Part shown: positions 1 to 9,600 of the stretch, one piece after another
Layout: each line of letters begins with the position of its first letter
Numbering within the stretch: position 1 is the stretch's first letter
NCBI RefSeq assembly: GCF_000698595.1
Contig: NZ_JFHC01000034.1
Coordinates: 1 to 64,000 of the forward strand
Source: Caballeronia glathei
Lineage (GTDB): Bacteria > Pseudomonadota > Gammaproteobacteria > Burkholderiales > Burkholderiaceae
Direction: 5' to 3'
Length of the DNA: 64,000 nucleotides
The notes under the pieces: model-generated
Seen by the model: the letters and a program-made list of their open reading frames with translations, nothing else
Databases searched by the model: none
Told to the model about the DNA's origin: nothing
Translations under genes and position numbers: made by a program

Positions 1-26
1 GCCAGCATCCTGGCGCGACCTGGTAA
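1..26 (+). CDS. paaC: PaaC C-terminus (partial, cut by window start)
   Basis: The first bases read in frame from position 3 as QHPGATW followed by TAA at 24-26. The stop lies 5 bases before the start of paaD. A tail ending in PGATW just upstream of paaD fits the end of PaaC, the structural subunit of the ring 1,2-phenylacetyl-CoA epoxidase. Only seven residues are visible, so the call rests mainly on the conserved paaABCDE gene order. Confidence 0.6.
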
Positions 27-31
27 CCCAA

Positions 32-586
32 ATGATGACCGCACACGCCATGACGACCGCCGACGCCACGCTCGAACGTGCCTGGGAAGTGCTTGAAAGC
101 GTTCCGGACCCGGAAATCCCGGTCGTGTCGATCCGCGAACTGGGCATCCTGCGGGACGTGCGCCGCGCCGCCGATGACGTCATCGAAGTCGTGATCACGC
201 CGACCTACTCCGGATGCCCCGCGATGTCGCAGATCGCCGAGGACATCGAGGACGCGCTCAAGCGCGCCGACATCGGACCGCATCGCATCGCCACGGTGCT
301 CGCGCCCGCCTGGACCACGGACTGGATGACCACCGAGGCCCGCGAAAAGCTGCGCAAGTACGGCATCGCGCCGCCGACCGGCAATTGCGGCAACGCCGCC
401 GCTCCGCAGGAAAAGACCATCCGCTTCGTGCCACGCGCGCTGAAGAAGCCGGTCGACCAGCCCGCCTGCCCGCGTTGCGGCTCGCCGCACACCGAGCGGC
501 TCGCGCAGTTCGGCTCGACGGCGTGCAAGGCGCTGTATCGCTGCATCGATTGCCGCGAGCCGTTCGACTACTTCAAACCATACTGA
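32..586 (+). CDS. paaD: 1,2-phenylacetyl-CoA epoxidase subunit PaaD
   Basis: The product has about 184 residues. It has an N-terminal MIP18/DUF59-type fold (DPEIPVVSIRELGI near residues 26-39, then TPTYSGCPAM near 56-65). The C-terminus is cysteine-rich, with CPRCGSPHTERLAQFGSTAC and a second CIDC pair, as in PaaD. The protein is thought to help assemble or mature the iron-sulfur or di-iron centres of the phenylacetyl-CoA epoxidase. It lies between the paaC end and paaE, with 13 bases to paaE, so the genes form one operon. The first ATG (32) is followed at once by another ATG (35), and a third in-frame ATG lies at 50. The exact start among these is uncertain. Confidence 0.93.
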   Translation: MMTAHAMTTADATLERAWEVLESVPDPEIPVVSIRELGILRDVRRAADDVIEVVITPTYSGCPAMSQIAEDIEDALKRADIGPHRIATVLAPAWTTDWMTTEAREKLRKYGIAPPTGNCGNAAAPQEKTIRFVPRALKKPVDQPACPRCGSPHTERLAQFGSTACKALYRCIDCREPFDYFKPY

Positions 587-599
587 GACGACCCGAATC

Positions 600-1688
600 A
601 TGGCGACTCCGCAATTCCATCCGCTGCGTATCCGCGAGGTACGGCCAGAAACCGCTGATGCCGTCACCGTCTCGTTCGATGTTCCGCCCGACCTGCGCGA
701 CGCGTTCCGCTTCACGCAGGGCCAGTTCGTGACGCTCAAGACGCATATCGACGGAGAGGAAACGCGCCGCTCGTACTCGATCTGCGTGGGCGTGACGGAT
801 TACGACCGCGATGGCGAACTGCGCATCGGCATCAAGCGCGTGCGCGGCGGCCGGTTCTCGAATTTCGCCTTCGACACGCTCAAGCCGGGCCACGAGATCG
901 AAGTGATGACGCCCGACGGCCGCTTCTTCACCCACCTGAACGCCGATCACGCGAAACACTACGTCGCGTTTTCGGGCGGCTCGGGCATCACGCCGGTGCT
1001 CGCGATCATCAAGACGACGCTCGAAATGGAGCCGACCAGCCGCTTCACGCTCGTCTACGGCAACCGCAGCGTCGACGCGATCATGTTCGCCGAGGAACTC
1101 GAAGATCTGAAGAACCGCTTCATGAGCCGGTTTTCGCTGTATCACGTGCTGTCGGACGATCTGCAGGACGTCGAGCTTTTCAACGGCGTGCTCGATCAGG
1201 CGAAGTGCGCGGCGTTTCTCGAATCGCTGCTGCCCCCGGACGAGATCGACGAAGCATTCATCTGCGGCCCCGCGCCGATGATGGACGCCGCGGAAGGCGC
1301 GCTGAAAGCGGCCGGCCTCGCGCCCGAAAAGGTGCACGTCGAGCGTTTCGGCACGCCGCTGCCGCAGGCAGGCGTGCCGCCGGTCGAAATCACCGAGGAC
1401 ACGCCGGCGGCCGACCTCGAACTGATCATCGACGGCAAGAAGCGCAAGCTGCGTCTGCCCTATGTCGGCGTGAGCGTGCTCGATGTCGGGCTGAAGGCCG
1501 GACTCGCGCTGCCGTACGCGTGCAAGGGCGGCGTGTGCTGCACCTGCCGCGCGAAGGTGCTTGAAGGCGAAGTGAAGATGGAAAAGAACTACACGCTCGA
1601 GCAGCACGAGATCGACGACGGCTTCGTGCTCACGTGCCAGTGCCACCCGGTGAGCGATCGCGTGGTGGTGAGCTACGACGAACGTTGA
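600..1688 (+). CDS. paaE: 1,2-phenylacetyl-CoA epoxidase reductase subunit PaaE
   Basis: This 362-residue protein is the NADPH-dependent reductase that feeds electrons to the PaaABC epoxidase in aerobic phenylacetate breakdown. It has an FNR-type FAD domain (RRSYSI near residues 57-62), an NAD(P)-binding domain (GGSGITPVL near 126-134) and a C-terminal plant-type [2Fe-2S] ferredoxin. The cluster ligands are visible as C308-x4-C313-x2-C316 with a distal cysteine near 346. Length matches the family. It follows paaD by 13 bases and is closed by a hairpin terminator at 1722, so it ends the paa operon. Confidence 0.97.
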   Translation: MATPQFHPLRIREVRPETADAVTVSFDVPPDLRDAFRFTQGQFVTLKTHIDGEETRRSYSICVGVTDYDRDGELRIGIKRVRGGRFSNFAFDTLKPGHEIEVMTPDGRFFTHLNADHAKHYVAFSGGSGITPVLAIIKTTLEMEPTSRFTLVYGNRSVDAIMFAEELEDLKNRFMSRFSLYHVLSDDLQDVELFNGVLDQAKCAAFLESLLPPDEIDEAFICGPAPMMDAAEGALKAAGLAPEKVHVERFGTPLPQAGVPPVEITEDTPAADLELIIDGKKRKLRLPYVGVSVLDVGLKAGLALPYACKGGVCCTCRAKVLEGEVKMEKNYTLEQHEIDDGFVLTCQCHPVSDRVVVSYDER

Positions 1689-1721
1689 GTGCTGAGCAGC
1701 GGGGCATTCGCTTAAACTAGG

Positions 1722-1750
1722 GACCGCTCGCTTCGAGCGGTCTCTTTGTT
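1722..1750 (+). terminator. Rho-independent terminator after paaE
   Basis: GACCGCTCG at 1722-1730 pairs with CGAGCGGTC at 1734-1742 across a three-base loop. A T-rich run (tctttgttttt) follows. It separates the paa operon from the DUF1835 gene starting at 1770. Confidence 0.85.
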
Positions 1751-1769
1751 TTTCGGGCATCACTCATCG

Positions 1770-2585
1770 ATGAGCACCATTCACGTCACCAACGGCGATC
1801 ACGCCGCCGACACACTGCGCGAGGCCTTGCACCTCGCGGACCAGAACGATCGCGTGGTCGCGCTGAAGGACGATCTCGCGTTCGGCCCGCTCAACGGCGT
1901 CGACGACGCGCCGCAGACGCGCGCCGCGTTCTGGCATCACGTGCTCGCCAGCCACACCATCGACTTCGAGGCTCAATTCGAAAGCCAGGAAGCGCTCGTC
2001 GACAGCCTCGTGCGCGACGAGGCGCAGGTCGTCATCTGGCACGGCCAGAGCGCCGCCGACCAGCTGACGCTGCGCCGTGTCGCCTATCATCTGCGCAATA
2101 CGCCGCAGCGGGTGAACGAGGCACAACTGTCGGAGCGCGATCTGCCGTTCGTCACCGGCTCGGACGGCAACAAGCAGCGCCGCGGACGCGAAGACGGCGT
2201 GACGGCGGTCGGCATGTTCACCGCCGAGGAACTGCTGGCGAAACTCCCGAGCGCCGCGCCCATTTCGGTGCTGCGCATCGGGCGGCTCGCGCTCGAATGG
2301 CAGGAAGCGAAGCACATGAATGCCGAGACGCGCCGGTGGCGCGACAACATGATCGTGTCCGGCAGCTATGCGGACATCGACGACGCGATCCTCGAGCTCC
2401 TCACCACCGAATGGCAGGCGGCACGCAGGATCGTCGGCCGCGTGATGGGCGCGAGCTTCGGCTTCATGCTGAGCGACTCGATCGCGTTCTGGCGCTGCCG
2501 TGAACTAGCAATTGCCGGCCGCCTTAAACTTCGCGGCGAACCCGGCGACATCGTCGACGCCGAATTGCGCCGCTCACCCCACTAA
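1770..2585 (+). CDS. DUF1835/DUF3658 domain protein
   Basis: The product is 271 residues and begins MSTIHVTNGDHAADTLREAL. The N-terminal part (VTNGDHAAD, KDDLAFGPL, VVIWHGQSAADQLTLRRVAY) matches the DUF1835 pattern. The C-terminal part, with paired arginine/tryptophan helices, fits DUF3658. No biochemical function is established. An upstream in-frame TTG at 1746 lies inside the terminator tail, so the ATG at 1770 was chosen. It sits between paaE and the TetR gene. The same arrangement of paa genes, a DUF1835 gene and PaaR is known in Burkholderia, which suggests a conserved but undefined link to phenylacetate metabolism. Confidence 0.85.
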   Translation: MSTIHVTNGDHAADTLREALHLADQNDRVVALKDDLAFGPLNGVDDAPQTRAAFWHHVLASHTIDFEAQFESQEALVDSLVRDEAQVVIWHGQSAADQLTLRRVAYHLRNTPQRVNEAQLSERDLPFVTGSDGNKQRRGREDGVTAVGMFTAEELLAKLPSAAPISVLRIGRLALEWQEAKHMNAETRRWRDNMIVSGSYADIDDAILELLTTEWQAARRIVGRVMGASFGFMLSDSIAFWRCRELAIAGRLKLRGEPGDIVDAELRRSPH

Positions 2586-2611
2586 CATCACCGCATCGAA
2601 CTTTCCGATCA

Positions 2612-3217
2612 ATGGCCCGAACAAGAGCGCCCGACCACGATTCCCAACGCGAGCAGATTCTCGAACTCGCCGCCGCAAAATTTGCGCAGACCAGCTACCC
2701 GAGCACGTCGATGGCGGATCTCGCCGCCGCGAGCGGCACCTCGAAAGCGCGCCTTTACCACTACTACGAGAGCAAGGAAGCGATTCTCTTCGACCTGCTC
2801 GACCGCTACACCAAACGGCTGATGCTGATCATCGCCGAGGTGGAGGGCTCGAGCCAGCGGCGCGGGCTAAGCGAGCGCGAAGCGTTCGCGGAACTGGTGC
2901 GCGCGTTTCTGACCGAGTACGAGACGTCGCACAGCCGCCACGTCGCGCTGCTCAACGACGTGAAGTATCTCGAGGACACCCAGCGCGAAATCGTGCTCGA
3001 CCGGCAACGCGACATCGTGGCCGCATTCGCGAGGCAACTGGCGCGCGCCTATCCGAAGCGCGCAACGAAGGAAAACCAGACCGCGCTGACGATGATGGTC
3101 TTCGGCATGATCAACTGGACGTTCACCTGGCTCAAGCCCGGCGGAAAGCTCGGATACAGGGAGTTTGCGGAGCAGGTGGTGGACGTGATCGAGCACGGCA
3201 TGAACGGGGACGCCTGA
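2612..3217 (+). CDS. paaR: TetR-family regulator, probable PaaR
   Basis: The protein has 201 residues with a TetR N-terminal helix-turn-helix (residues about 12-55, including TSMADLAAASGTSKARLYHY and the following YESKEA). The C-terminal ligand-binding domain contains the LKPGGKLG segment near the end. In Burkholderia cenocepacia the TetR repressor next to paaABCDE is PaaR, which senses phenylacetyl-CoA and represses the paa genes. The position here, 26 bases after the DUF1835 gene that follows paaE, supports the same role. The name is inferred from context and domain type. Confidence 0.75.
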   Translation: MARTRAPDHDSQREQILELAAAKFAQTSYPSTSMADLAAASGTSKARLYHYYESKEAILFDLLDRYTKRLMLIIAEVEGSSQRRGLSEREAFAELVRAFLTEYETSHSRHVALLNDVKYLEDTQREIVLDRQRDIVAAFARQLARAYPKRATKENQTALTMMVFGMINWTFTWLKPGGKLGYREFAEQVVDVIEHGMNGDA

Positions 3218-3366
3218 TTTGCTGCGCGACAGCACGCCGCATCGCGGAGTGAATGTTGTTTTGAGACACAGTCTACATATCATTGATTTATATACGTTTT
3301 ACATCTTTTTAGTGGTCTTTTAGAACTGCACCTCGGGGCCGTTTTAAGGGTTTTCCCGTACACCGA

Positions 3367-3384
3367 TTTGCCCGATCGGGTAAA
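3367..3384. promoter_or_regulatory. Near-perfect inverted repeat upstream of the GNAT gene
   Basis: The 18-base element TTTGCCCGATCGGGTAAA is an inverted repeat with one G-T mismatch pair. It sits 47 bases before the chosen start of the acetyltransferase gene, in an AT-rich stretch (3240-3330) unlike the surrounding coding DNA. It could be an operator. The binding protein is unknown, although the neighbouring TetR gene is a candidate. Confidence 0.4.
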
Positions 3385-3431
3385 ATTCGTTTTGCTATGC
3401 AGCACGCATGACGAATCCAGGAGAACCCACC

Positions 3432-4100
3432 GTGAACATGTCTTTCAACCGCTTAGCCTCGCCGATCGTCGCAGCTGGCCGTCCGCTGCCGGACACCGGT
3501 CGATCGCCGGTTCTCGTTCGCGAGCTGTCCTCGGGCGACCGTGATCGTCTGCTGGCGCACTTCCTCGCGCTCGACGAAGACGACCGCCTGCTGCGCTTCG
3601 GCCAGATCGTGCCTGATCACGTGATCGAGAACTACGTGGGCAACATCGATTTCGCCCACGACACCGTGTTCGGCGTCTTCGACGACCAGTTGCTGCTCGT
3701 CGGTGTCGGCCATCTGGCGTACCTGCCGGCCGAAGGCGACAAGCGCACGGCCGAGTACGGCGTGTCGGTGCTCGAAAGCGCGCGCGGCCGCGGCATCGGC
3801 ACGAAGCTCTTCGAGCGCGCCGCGATCCGCAGCCGCAACACACAGGTGTCGACGCTCTATATTCACTGCCTGTCGCGCAACGCCACGATGATGCACATCG
3901 CGAAGAAGGCGGGCATGAAGATCGAATACGCGTACGGCGAAGCCGACGCCTATCTGTCGCTTGCGCCCGCGGACCAGACGAGCCTGATCGCGGAAATGCT
4001 GCAGGAGCAGGCCGCCGTGTTCGACTACGCGATCAAGCGTCAGGCGTGCCGCACTTCCCGGATGTTCGAGGCGTTCATGCCCACCGCCGATGCTGCATGA
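3432..4100 (+). CDS. GNAT-family N-acetyltransferase
   Basis: The product has 222 residues from the GTG at 3432, which is preceded by AGGAGA with proper spacing. An ATG at 3408 is in frame but lies upstream of this ribosome site. The acetyl-CoA-binding core is visible as VSVLESARGRGIGTKLFERA near residues 106-125, followed by YIHCLSRNATMMHIAKKAGM, the beta-strand and helix that close the GNAT fold. The substrate cannot be read from sequence. The gene is monocistronic and ends before a bidirectional terminator. Confidence 0.85.
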   Translation: MNMSFNRLASPIVAAGRPLPDTGRSPVLVRELSSGDRDRLLAHFLALDEDDRLLRFGQIVPDHVIENYVGNIDFAHDTVFGVFDDQLLLVGVGHLAYLPAEGDKRTAEYGVSVLESARGRGIGTKLFERAAIRSRNTQVSTLYIHCLSRNATMMHIAKKAGMKIEYAYGEADAYLSLAPADQTSLIAEMLQEQAAVFDYAIKRQACRTSRMFEAFMPTADAA

Positions 4101-4154
4101 GTGAATGCGGGCAAGTCAGCGCGGAGTTGGCGCTGCGAGCGGGACTAGGACAAG

Positions 4155-4186
4155 AAAAGGGCGGCCACGACCGCCCTTCTTCTTTT
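4155..4186. terminator. Bidirectional terminator between convergent genes
   Basis: AAGGGCGG at 4157-4164 pairs with CCGCCCTT at 4171-4178 with a six-base loop. T-rich sequence follows on the plus strand, and A-rich sequence precedes it, serving the minus strand. It lies between the GNAT gene and the Lrp/AsnC gene, which converge here. Confidence 0.8.
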
Positions 4187-4200
4187 GAGCGCGCGTCCGG

Positions 4201-4704
4201 TCACCGAAGCGGCAGCGCCGTCGTTTCCTTGATGCGCTCCAGCGAAAAGCTGGTTTTCACGTCGATCACCGACGGATGGTGCAGCAGCTGATCCTGCACG
4301 AAGCGCGAAAAATGCGTCATGTCTTCCACCAGGACGCGCAGCAGATAATCCATGTCGCCCGTCATTGCGTCGCAGGCGACGACTTCCGGCCATCCCCGCA
4401 CCGCCTCGCGGAACAGGTCGGCGTGGGTCGGCGGGTTCGGTGAGCCTGCCGACATCGGCGTCCCGCCCCGCTTTTCCAGCCGCACGTTCACGTACGCGAG
4501 CAGCCCGAGCCCGAGCTTCTGCGGATCGAGCAGCGCGACGTAGCCGCGAATCACGCCGCTCTCCTCCAGCCGCCGAATGCGCCTCAGGCACGGACTCGGC
4601 GACAAACTCACGCGATCCGCGATCTCCTGATTCGACAGCCGGCCATTCTCCTGAAGGATGGCAAGAATTTTCCGGTCGATCGCGTCGAGTTCAATGTCGG
4701 CCAT
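4201..4704 (-). CDS. Lrp/AsnC-family transcriptional regulator
   Basis: The product is 167 residues. The N-terminal winged helix reads LDAIDRKILAILQENGRLSN and then SLSPSPCLRRIRRLEESGVI. The RAM (AsnC_trans_reg) ligand domain contains VACDAMTGDMDYLLRVLVED. It is transcribed divergently from hppD with a 136-base shared promoter region, so it most likely controls tyrosine/phenylalanine breakdown genes. That target is an inference from divergent placement. Confidence 0.9.
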   Translation of the reverse strand: MADIELDAIDRKILAILQENGRLSNQEIADRVSLSPSPCLRRIRRLEESGVIRGYVALLDPQKLGLGLLAYVNVRLEKRGGTPMSAGSPNPPTHADLFREAVRGWPEVVACDAMTGDMDYLLRVLVEDMTHFSRFVQDQLLHHPSVIDVKTSFSLERIKETTALPLR

Positions 4705-4840
4705 TTTCTGTCTCCGCTTTATCCGATTAGAGCAGCAACGTGCGCAATGCTATTGATTGGCGATTTATTTCGCAAGTTTTCGCCGTGCCCGTTTGACTAA
4801 ACTTGTTTCAATATTTCGGCGGATGCGCCAGGAGACAGAC

Positions 4841-5944
4841 ATGACGTTCAAGGGCTGGGAAAACCCCGTCGGCACCGACGGCTTCGAATTCATCGAATAC
4901 ACGGCGCCCGATCCGGTCGCGCTCGGCAAGCTGTTCGAACAGATGGGCTTCACGGCGATCGCACGTCACCGGCACAAGAACGTGACGCTGTACCGTCAGG
5001 GCGAAATCAACTTCATCATCAACGCCGAGCCGGATTCGTTCGCGCAGCGCTTCGCGCGCCTGCACGGCCCGTCGATCTGCGCGATCGCGTTTCGCGTCGC
5101 CGACGCGGGCAAGGCCTACCAGCGCGCGCTCGAACTCGGCGCCTGGGGCTTCGACAACAAGACCGGCCCGATGGAGCTGAACATCCCGGCGATCAAGGGC
5201 ATCGGCGATTCGCTGATCTATTTCGTCGACCGCTGGCGCGGCAAGAACGGCGCCGAGGCGGGCGCGATCGGCGATATCAGCATCTACGACGTCGATTTCG
5301 AACCGATTCCCGGCGCCAATCAGAACCCGGTCGGCAACGGCCTCACCTATATCGACCACCTGACGCACAACGTGCATCGCGGCCGCATGGTCGAATGGGC
5401 GGAGTTCTACGAGCGCCTCTTCAACTTCCGGGAAGTGCGCTATTTCGACATCGAAGGCAAGGTGACGTCGGTGAAGTCGAAGGCGATGACCTCGCCGTGC
5501 GGCAAGATCCGCATTCCGATCAACGAGGAAGGTTCGGAGACGGCGGGCCAGATTCAGGAATATCTCGACGCCTACCATGGCGAGGGCATCCAGCACATCG
5601 CGCTCGGCACGGACGATATCTATCGCACGGTCGACAACCTGCGCGATGCGAAGATCGCGCTGCTCGATACCATCGACACCTATTACGAATTGGTCGACCG
5701 CCGCGTGGCGAATCACGGCGAATCGGTGGCTGAGCTCAAGAAGCGCAAGATCCTGATCGACGGCGACGCGGACGAAATCCTGCTGCAGATCTTCACCGAG
5801 AACCAGATCGGGCCGATCTTCTTCGAGATCATTCAGCGCAAGGGCAATCAGGGCTTCGGTGAAGGCAACTTCAAGGCGCTTTTCGAATCGATCGAACTGG
5901 ATCAGATGCGCCGCGGCGTATTGAAGGACCCGACAGCGAGCTGA
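4841..5944 (+). CDS. hppD: 4-hydroxyphenylpyruvate dioxygenase
   Basis: The enzyme has 367 residues and converts 4-hydroxyphenylpyruvate to homogentisate, the committed step of tyrosine catabolism. It is a two-domain vicinal-oxygen-chelate protein. The predicted iron ligands are H173 (YIDHLTHNV), H252 (IQHIALGTDD) and E329 (FFEIIQRKG). The GFGEGNF motif near the C-terminus closes the active site. The ATG at 4841 (MTFKGWENP) follows a GGAGACAG ribosome site. An upstream in-frame start at 4757 would add 28 residues unlike the family. Confidence 0.97.
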   Translation: MTFKGWENPVGTDGFEFIEYTAPDPVALGKLFEQMGFTAIARHRHKNVTLYRQGEINFIINAEPDSFAQRFARLHGPSICAIAFRVADAGKAYQRALELGAWGFDNKTGPMELNIPAIKGIGDSLIYFVDRWRGKNGAEAGAIGDISIYDVDFEPIPGANQNPVGNGLTYIDHLTHNVHRGRMVEWAEFYERLFNFREVRYFDIEGKVTSVKSKAMTSPCGKIRIPINEEGSETAGQIQEYLDAYHGEGIQHIALGTDDIYRTVDNLRDAKIALLDTIDTYYELVDRRVANHGESVAELKKRKILIDGDADEILLQIFTENQIGPIFFEIIQRKGNQGFGEGNFKALFESIELDQMRRGVLKDPTAS

Positions 5945-5969
5945 CAGGCGGTTCTTCCGCGCGTGACAT

Positions 5970-6006
5970 GAAAAAAGGGCGAGGATCCGAATGATCCTCG
6001 CCCTTT
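5970..6006 (-). terminator. Terminator for the small exported-protein gene
   Basis: A 14-base perfect stem (AAAGGGCGAGGATC at 5974-5987 with its complement at 5993-6006) has a 5-base loop. The A run at 5971-5976 becomes a T tract on the minus strand, so it mainly ends the gene at 6088-6300. It can also form behind hppD on the plus strand, where the T tract is short. Confidence 0.8.
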
Positions 6007-6087
6007 GTCCGTATGGACTTTCTTCTCCCCGCCAATGTTGACGGACCACCGATCCACTGCGGATGCAGCGGACCGGCCAGCCGCGAA

Positions 6088-6300
6088 TCAGGCGGCCGAC
6101 TCGTCGTCGGACCGCGACGCACGCTTCTCAGCGCGGACTTCCTCGGCCTGCGAGCCGGCCTGCAAGCGGACCTGTGCCACCCGCTGGGCGGGCGGTGCGC
6201 TCACTTGCGGCGCGCTCGCGGTGTTGCCGCGCATCGGCGCGGACATCGCGAAAAATGCTGCCGAAACGAGCAGGAAATTCTGGACATGACGTTGCTTCAT
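6088..6300 (-). CDS. Small exported protein of unknown function
   Basis: The product is 70 residues. It begins MKQRHVQNFLLVSAAFFAMS, a basic N-region followed by a hydrophobic core typical of a Sec signal peptide. The mature part is short and charged (RLQAGSQAEEVRAEKRASRS). AGGAGA precedes the ATG with ideal spacing, and a strong terminator follows on the same strand at 5970-6006, so it is a complete transcription unit. I do not recognise the family. It lies between hppD and the indolepyruvate oxidoreductase gene, on the opposite strand to both. Confidence 0.6.
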   Translation of the reverse strand: MKQRHVQNFLLVSAAFFAMSAPMRGNTASAPQVSAPPAQRVAQVRLQAGSQAEEVRAEKRASRSDDESAA

Positions 6301-6648
6301 CGTTTTCTCCTTCTAACTGCGTGCTGCATGGGTACTGCCAGCCTTGCCGATCGAGCGCGACTCCAAAAACGGTACGCGAAATTGCGCAAGCGGGAGGTTA
6401 GACAGGCGCGCCACGGCCGGTTCCCTGCACCGGTCATTTTTACGACTCGTAACATCCGTGCGCAAAACCACGCGAAGTCGTCAACAAGGCGACATAAACT
6501 GTACCTATTACGGATTTTTAACGGGTTTTTCCCACTGCCTTTAGTTGGTTAAACTGGTCACACTCACAATCCCGGCCGAGGCGTCCACAAGATGCTCAGG
6601 CCCGATGCATGCTTTGGCGATCCCAAACTGGATGGAGGACTACACACA
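6301..6648. other. Intergenic region with divergent promoters (348 nt)
   Basis: This region separates the divergent small exported-protein gene and the indolepyruvate oxidoreductase gene. The stretch at 6480-6560 is AT-rich (including ttacggatttttaacgggtt) and presumably carries the promoter for the plus-strand gene. I found no convincing -35/-10 pair and no other gene here. Confidence 0.4.
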
Positions 6649-9600
6649 ATGAATGCCCCGCTAGACGCAGAGCAAAGAGCTTCGCTAGAAGCCGCTCTGA
6701 AATCCGTCACGCTCGACGACAAATACACGCTCGAACGCGGCCGTGCGTACATGAGCGGCATCCAGGCGCTGGTACGCCTGCCGATGCTGCAGCAGGAACG
6801 CGATCAGGCTGCCGGGCTCAACACCGCCGGCTTCATCTCCGGCTATCGCGGTTCCCCCCTCGGCGGTCTCGACCAGTCGCTCTGGAAGGCGAAGAAGCAT
6901 CTCGCCGCGCATCAGGTCGTCTTCCAGCCGGGCGTGAACGAGGACCTCGCCGCCACGGCTGTCTGGGGCTCGCAGCAGGTCAACCTGTACCCGAGCGCCA
7001 AATACGACGGCGTGTTCTCGATGTGGTACGGCAAGGGCCCGGGCGTCGACCGCTCCGGCGACGTCTTCAAGCATGGCAACTCGGCCGGTTCCGCGCCGCA
7101 CGGCGGCGTGCTGGTGCTCGCCGGCGACGATCACGCCGCGAAATCCTCGACGCTCGCGCACCAGTCGGAGCACATCTTCAAGGCGTGCGGCCTGCCGGTG
7201 CTGTTTCCGTCGAACGTGCAGGAATATCTCGACTTCGGCCTGCACGGCTGGGCGATGAGCCGCTACTCCGGCCTCTGGGTCGCGATGAAATGCGTGACCG
7301 ACGTGGTGGAATCGTCGGCGTCGGTGGACATCGATCCGCATCGCACGAAAATCGTCATTCCGACCGACTTCGCGATGCCCGAAGGCGGGCTGAACATCCG
7401 CTGGCCCGATCCGCCGCTCGTTCAGGAAGCGCGTCTGCTCGACTACAAGTGGTACGCGGCGCTCGCCTACGTGCGCGCAAACAAGCTGGATCGCATCGAA
7501 ATCGATTCGCCGAACGCGCGTTTCGGCATCATGACCGCGGGCAAGGCCTATCTCGACGTGCGCCAGGCGCTCGCGGACCTCGGTCTCGACGACGAAACCT
7601 GCGCGCGCATCGGAATTCGCCTCTACAAGGTGGGCTGCGTCTGGCCGCTCGAAGCGCAGGGCGCGCATTCGTTCGCGCACGGGCTGGAGGAGATTCTGGT
7701 CGTCGAGGAAAAGCGCCAGATTCTCGAATACGCGATCAAGGAAGAACTGTACAACTGGCCGGATGCGCAACGTCCGCGCGTGTACGGCAAGTTCGACGAA
7801 AAGGACGGCGCGGGCGGCGAATGGTCGGTGCCGATGGGCAACTGGCTCCTGCCGGCGCACTATGAACTGTCGCCGGCGATCATCGCGAAGGCGATCGCCA
7901 CGCGCCTCGACAAGCTCGACCTCCCCGCGGAAGTGCGCGCGGGCATCGCAGCGCGCATCGCGGTGATCGAAGCGAAGGAGCGCGCGCTCGCGAAGCCGCG
8001 CGTCGAAGCCGAGCGCAAACCGTGGTTCTGCTCGGGCTGTCCGCACAATACGTCGACGAACGTGCCGGAAGGCTCGCGCGCGATGGCGGGCATCGGCTGC
8101 CACTACATGACCGTGTGGATGGACCGCAGCACGAGCACGTTCAGCCAGATGGGCGGCGAAGGCGTCGCGTGGATCGGCCAGGCGCCGTTCACCAACGACA
8201 AGCACGTGTTCGCCAACCTCGGCGACGGCACGTACTTCCACTCGGGCCTGCTCGCGATTCGCGCGGCGATCGCGTCGAAAGCGAACATCACGTACAAGAT
8301 TCTCTACAACGACGCCGTCGCGATGACGGGCGGCCAGCCGGTCGACGGCGTGCTCACCGTGCCGCAGATCACGCATCAGCTCGCGGCCGAAGGCGCGAGC
8401 AGGATCGTGATCGTCACCGACGAGCCCGAGAAGTACTCGGCGAACGTCGGCCTCGCGCCGGGCATCGACGTGCATCACCGCGACAAGCTCGACGAAATCC
8501 AGCGCCAGCTTCGCGAGATTTCCGGCACGACGATCCTGATCTACGACCAGACCTGCGCGACCGAAAAGCGGCGCCGCCGCAAACGCGGCGCGTACCCTGA
8601 TCCGGCGAAACGCGTCGTCATCAACGAGGCGGTGTGTGAAGGCTGCGGCGATTGTTCGGTGAAGTCGAACTGCCTGTCGGTCGAGCCGCTCGATACCGAA
8701 TACGGCACGAAGCGCCAGATCAACCAGTCGACGTGCAACAAGGACTATTCGTGCCTGAACGGCTTCTGCCCGAGCTTCGTGACGGTCGAGGGCGGCCAGT
8801 TGAAGAAGCCGAAGGTATCGGCTGTCGCGGGCGACGCGATGCCGCCGGTGCCGGAGCCCGAACTGCCGCCGATCAACCGTCCGTACGGCGTGCTCGTGAC
8901 GGGCGTCGGCGGAACGGGCGTCGTGACGATCGGCGCGCTGCTCGGCATGGCGTCGCATCTGGAACAAAAGGGCGTGACCGTGCTCGACGTCACCGGCCTC
9001 GCGCAGAAAGGCGGCGCCGTGATGAGCCACGTGCAGATCGCGAACAAGCCGGCAGACATCCACGCGACGCGCATCGCGATGGGTGAGGCGGATCTCGTGA
9101 TCGGCTGCGACGCGATCGTGACGGCCAGCGACGAATGCGGCTCGCGGATGCAGCCGGACCATACGCGCGTCGTCGTGAACAGCGCGCAGACGCCGACCGC
9201 CGAGTTCATCAAGAACCCGAACTGGCGCTTCCCGGGCGCGAGCGCGGAAGCCGACATTCGCGCTGCCGCGGGCGAGCACGTCGCGCTTGTCGATGCGAAC
9301 CAGTGCGCCGTGGCGCTGCTCGGCGACGCGATCTACACGAACCCGTTCGTCCTCGGCTTCGCGTGGCAGCGCGGCTGGGTGCCGTTGCGCCATGAGTCGC
9401 TCGTGCGTGCGATCGAATTGAATGCGGTGCAGGTCGAGAAGAACCTGGCGGCGTTCGAATGGGGCCGCCGTGCCGCGCACGATCCGGAGGCCGTGCGCCG
9501 TATCGTGAATTCGCAGGGGAAAAGCGCGGCGCAGGACGGCACGAGCAAGATCATCGCGCTGCACACGCCGAAGGCGCTCGACACGCTGATCGACAAGCGT

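Noticed and set aside
3408..3431. ATG at 3408 as the GNAT start
   Set aside because: The AGGAGA ribosome site lies between it and the GTG at 3432, which fits the spacing.
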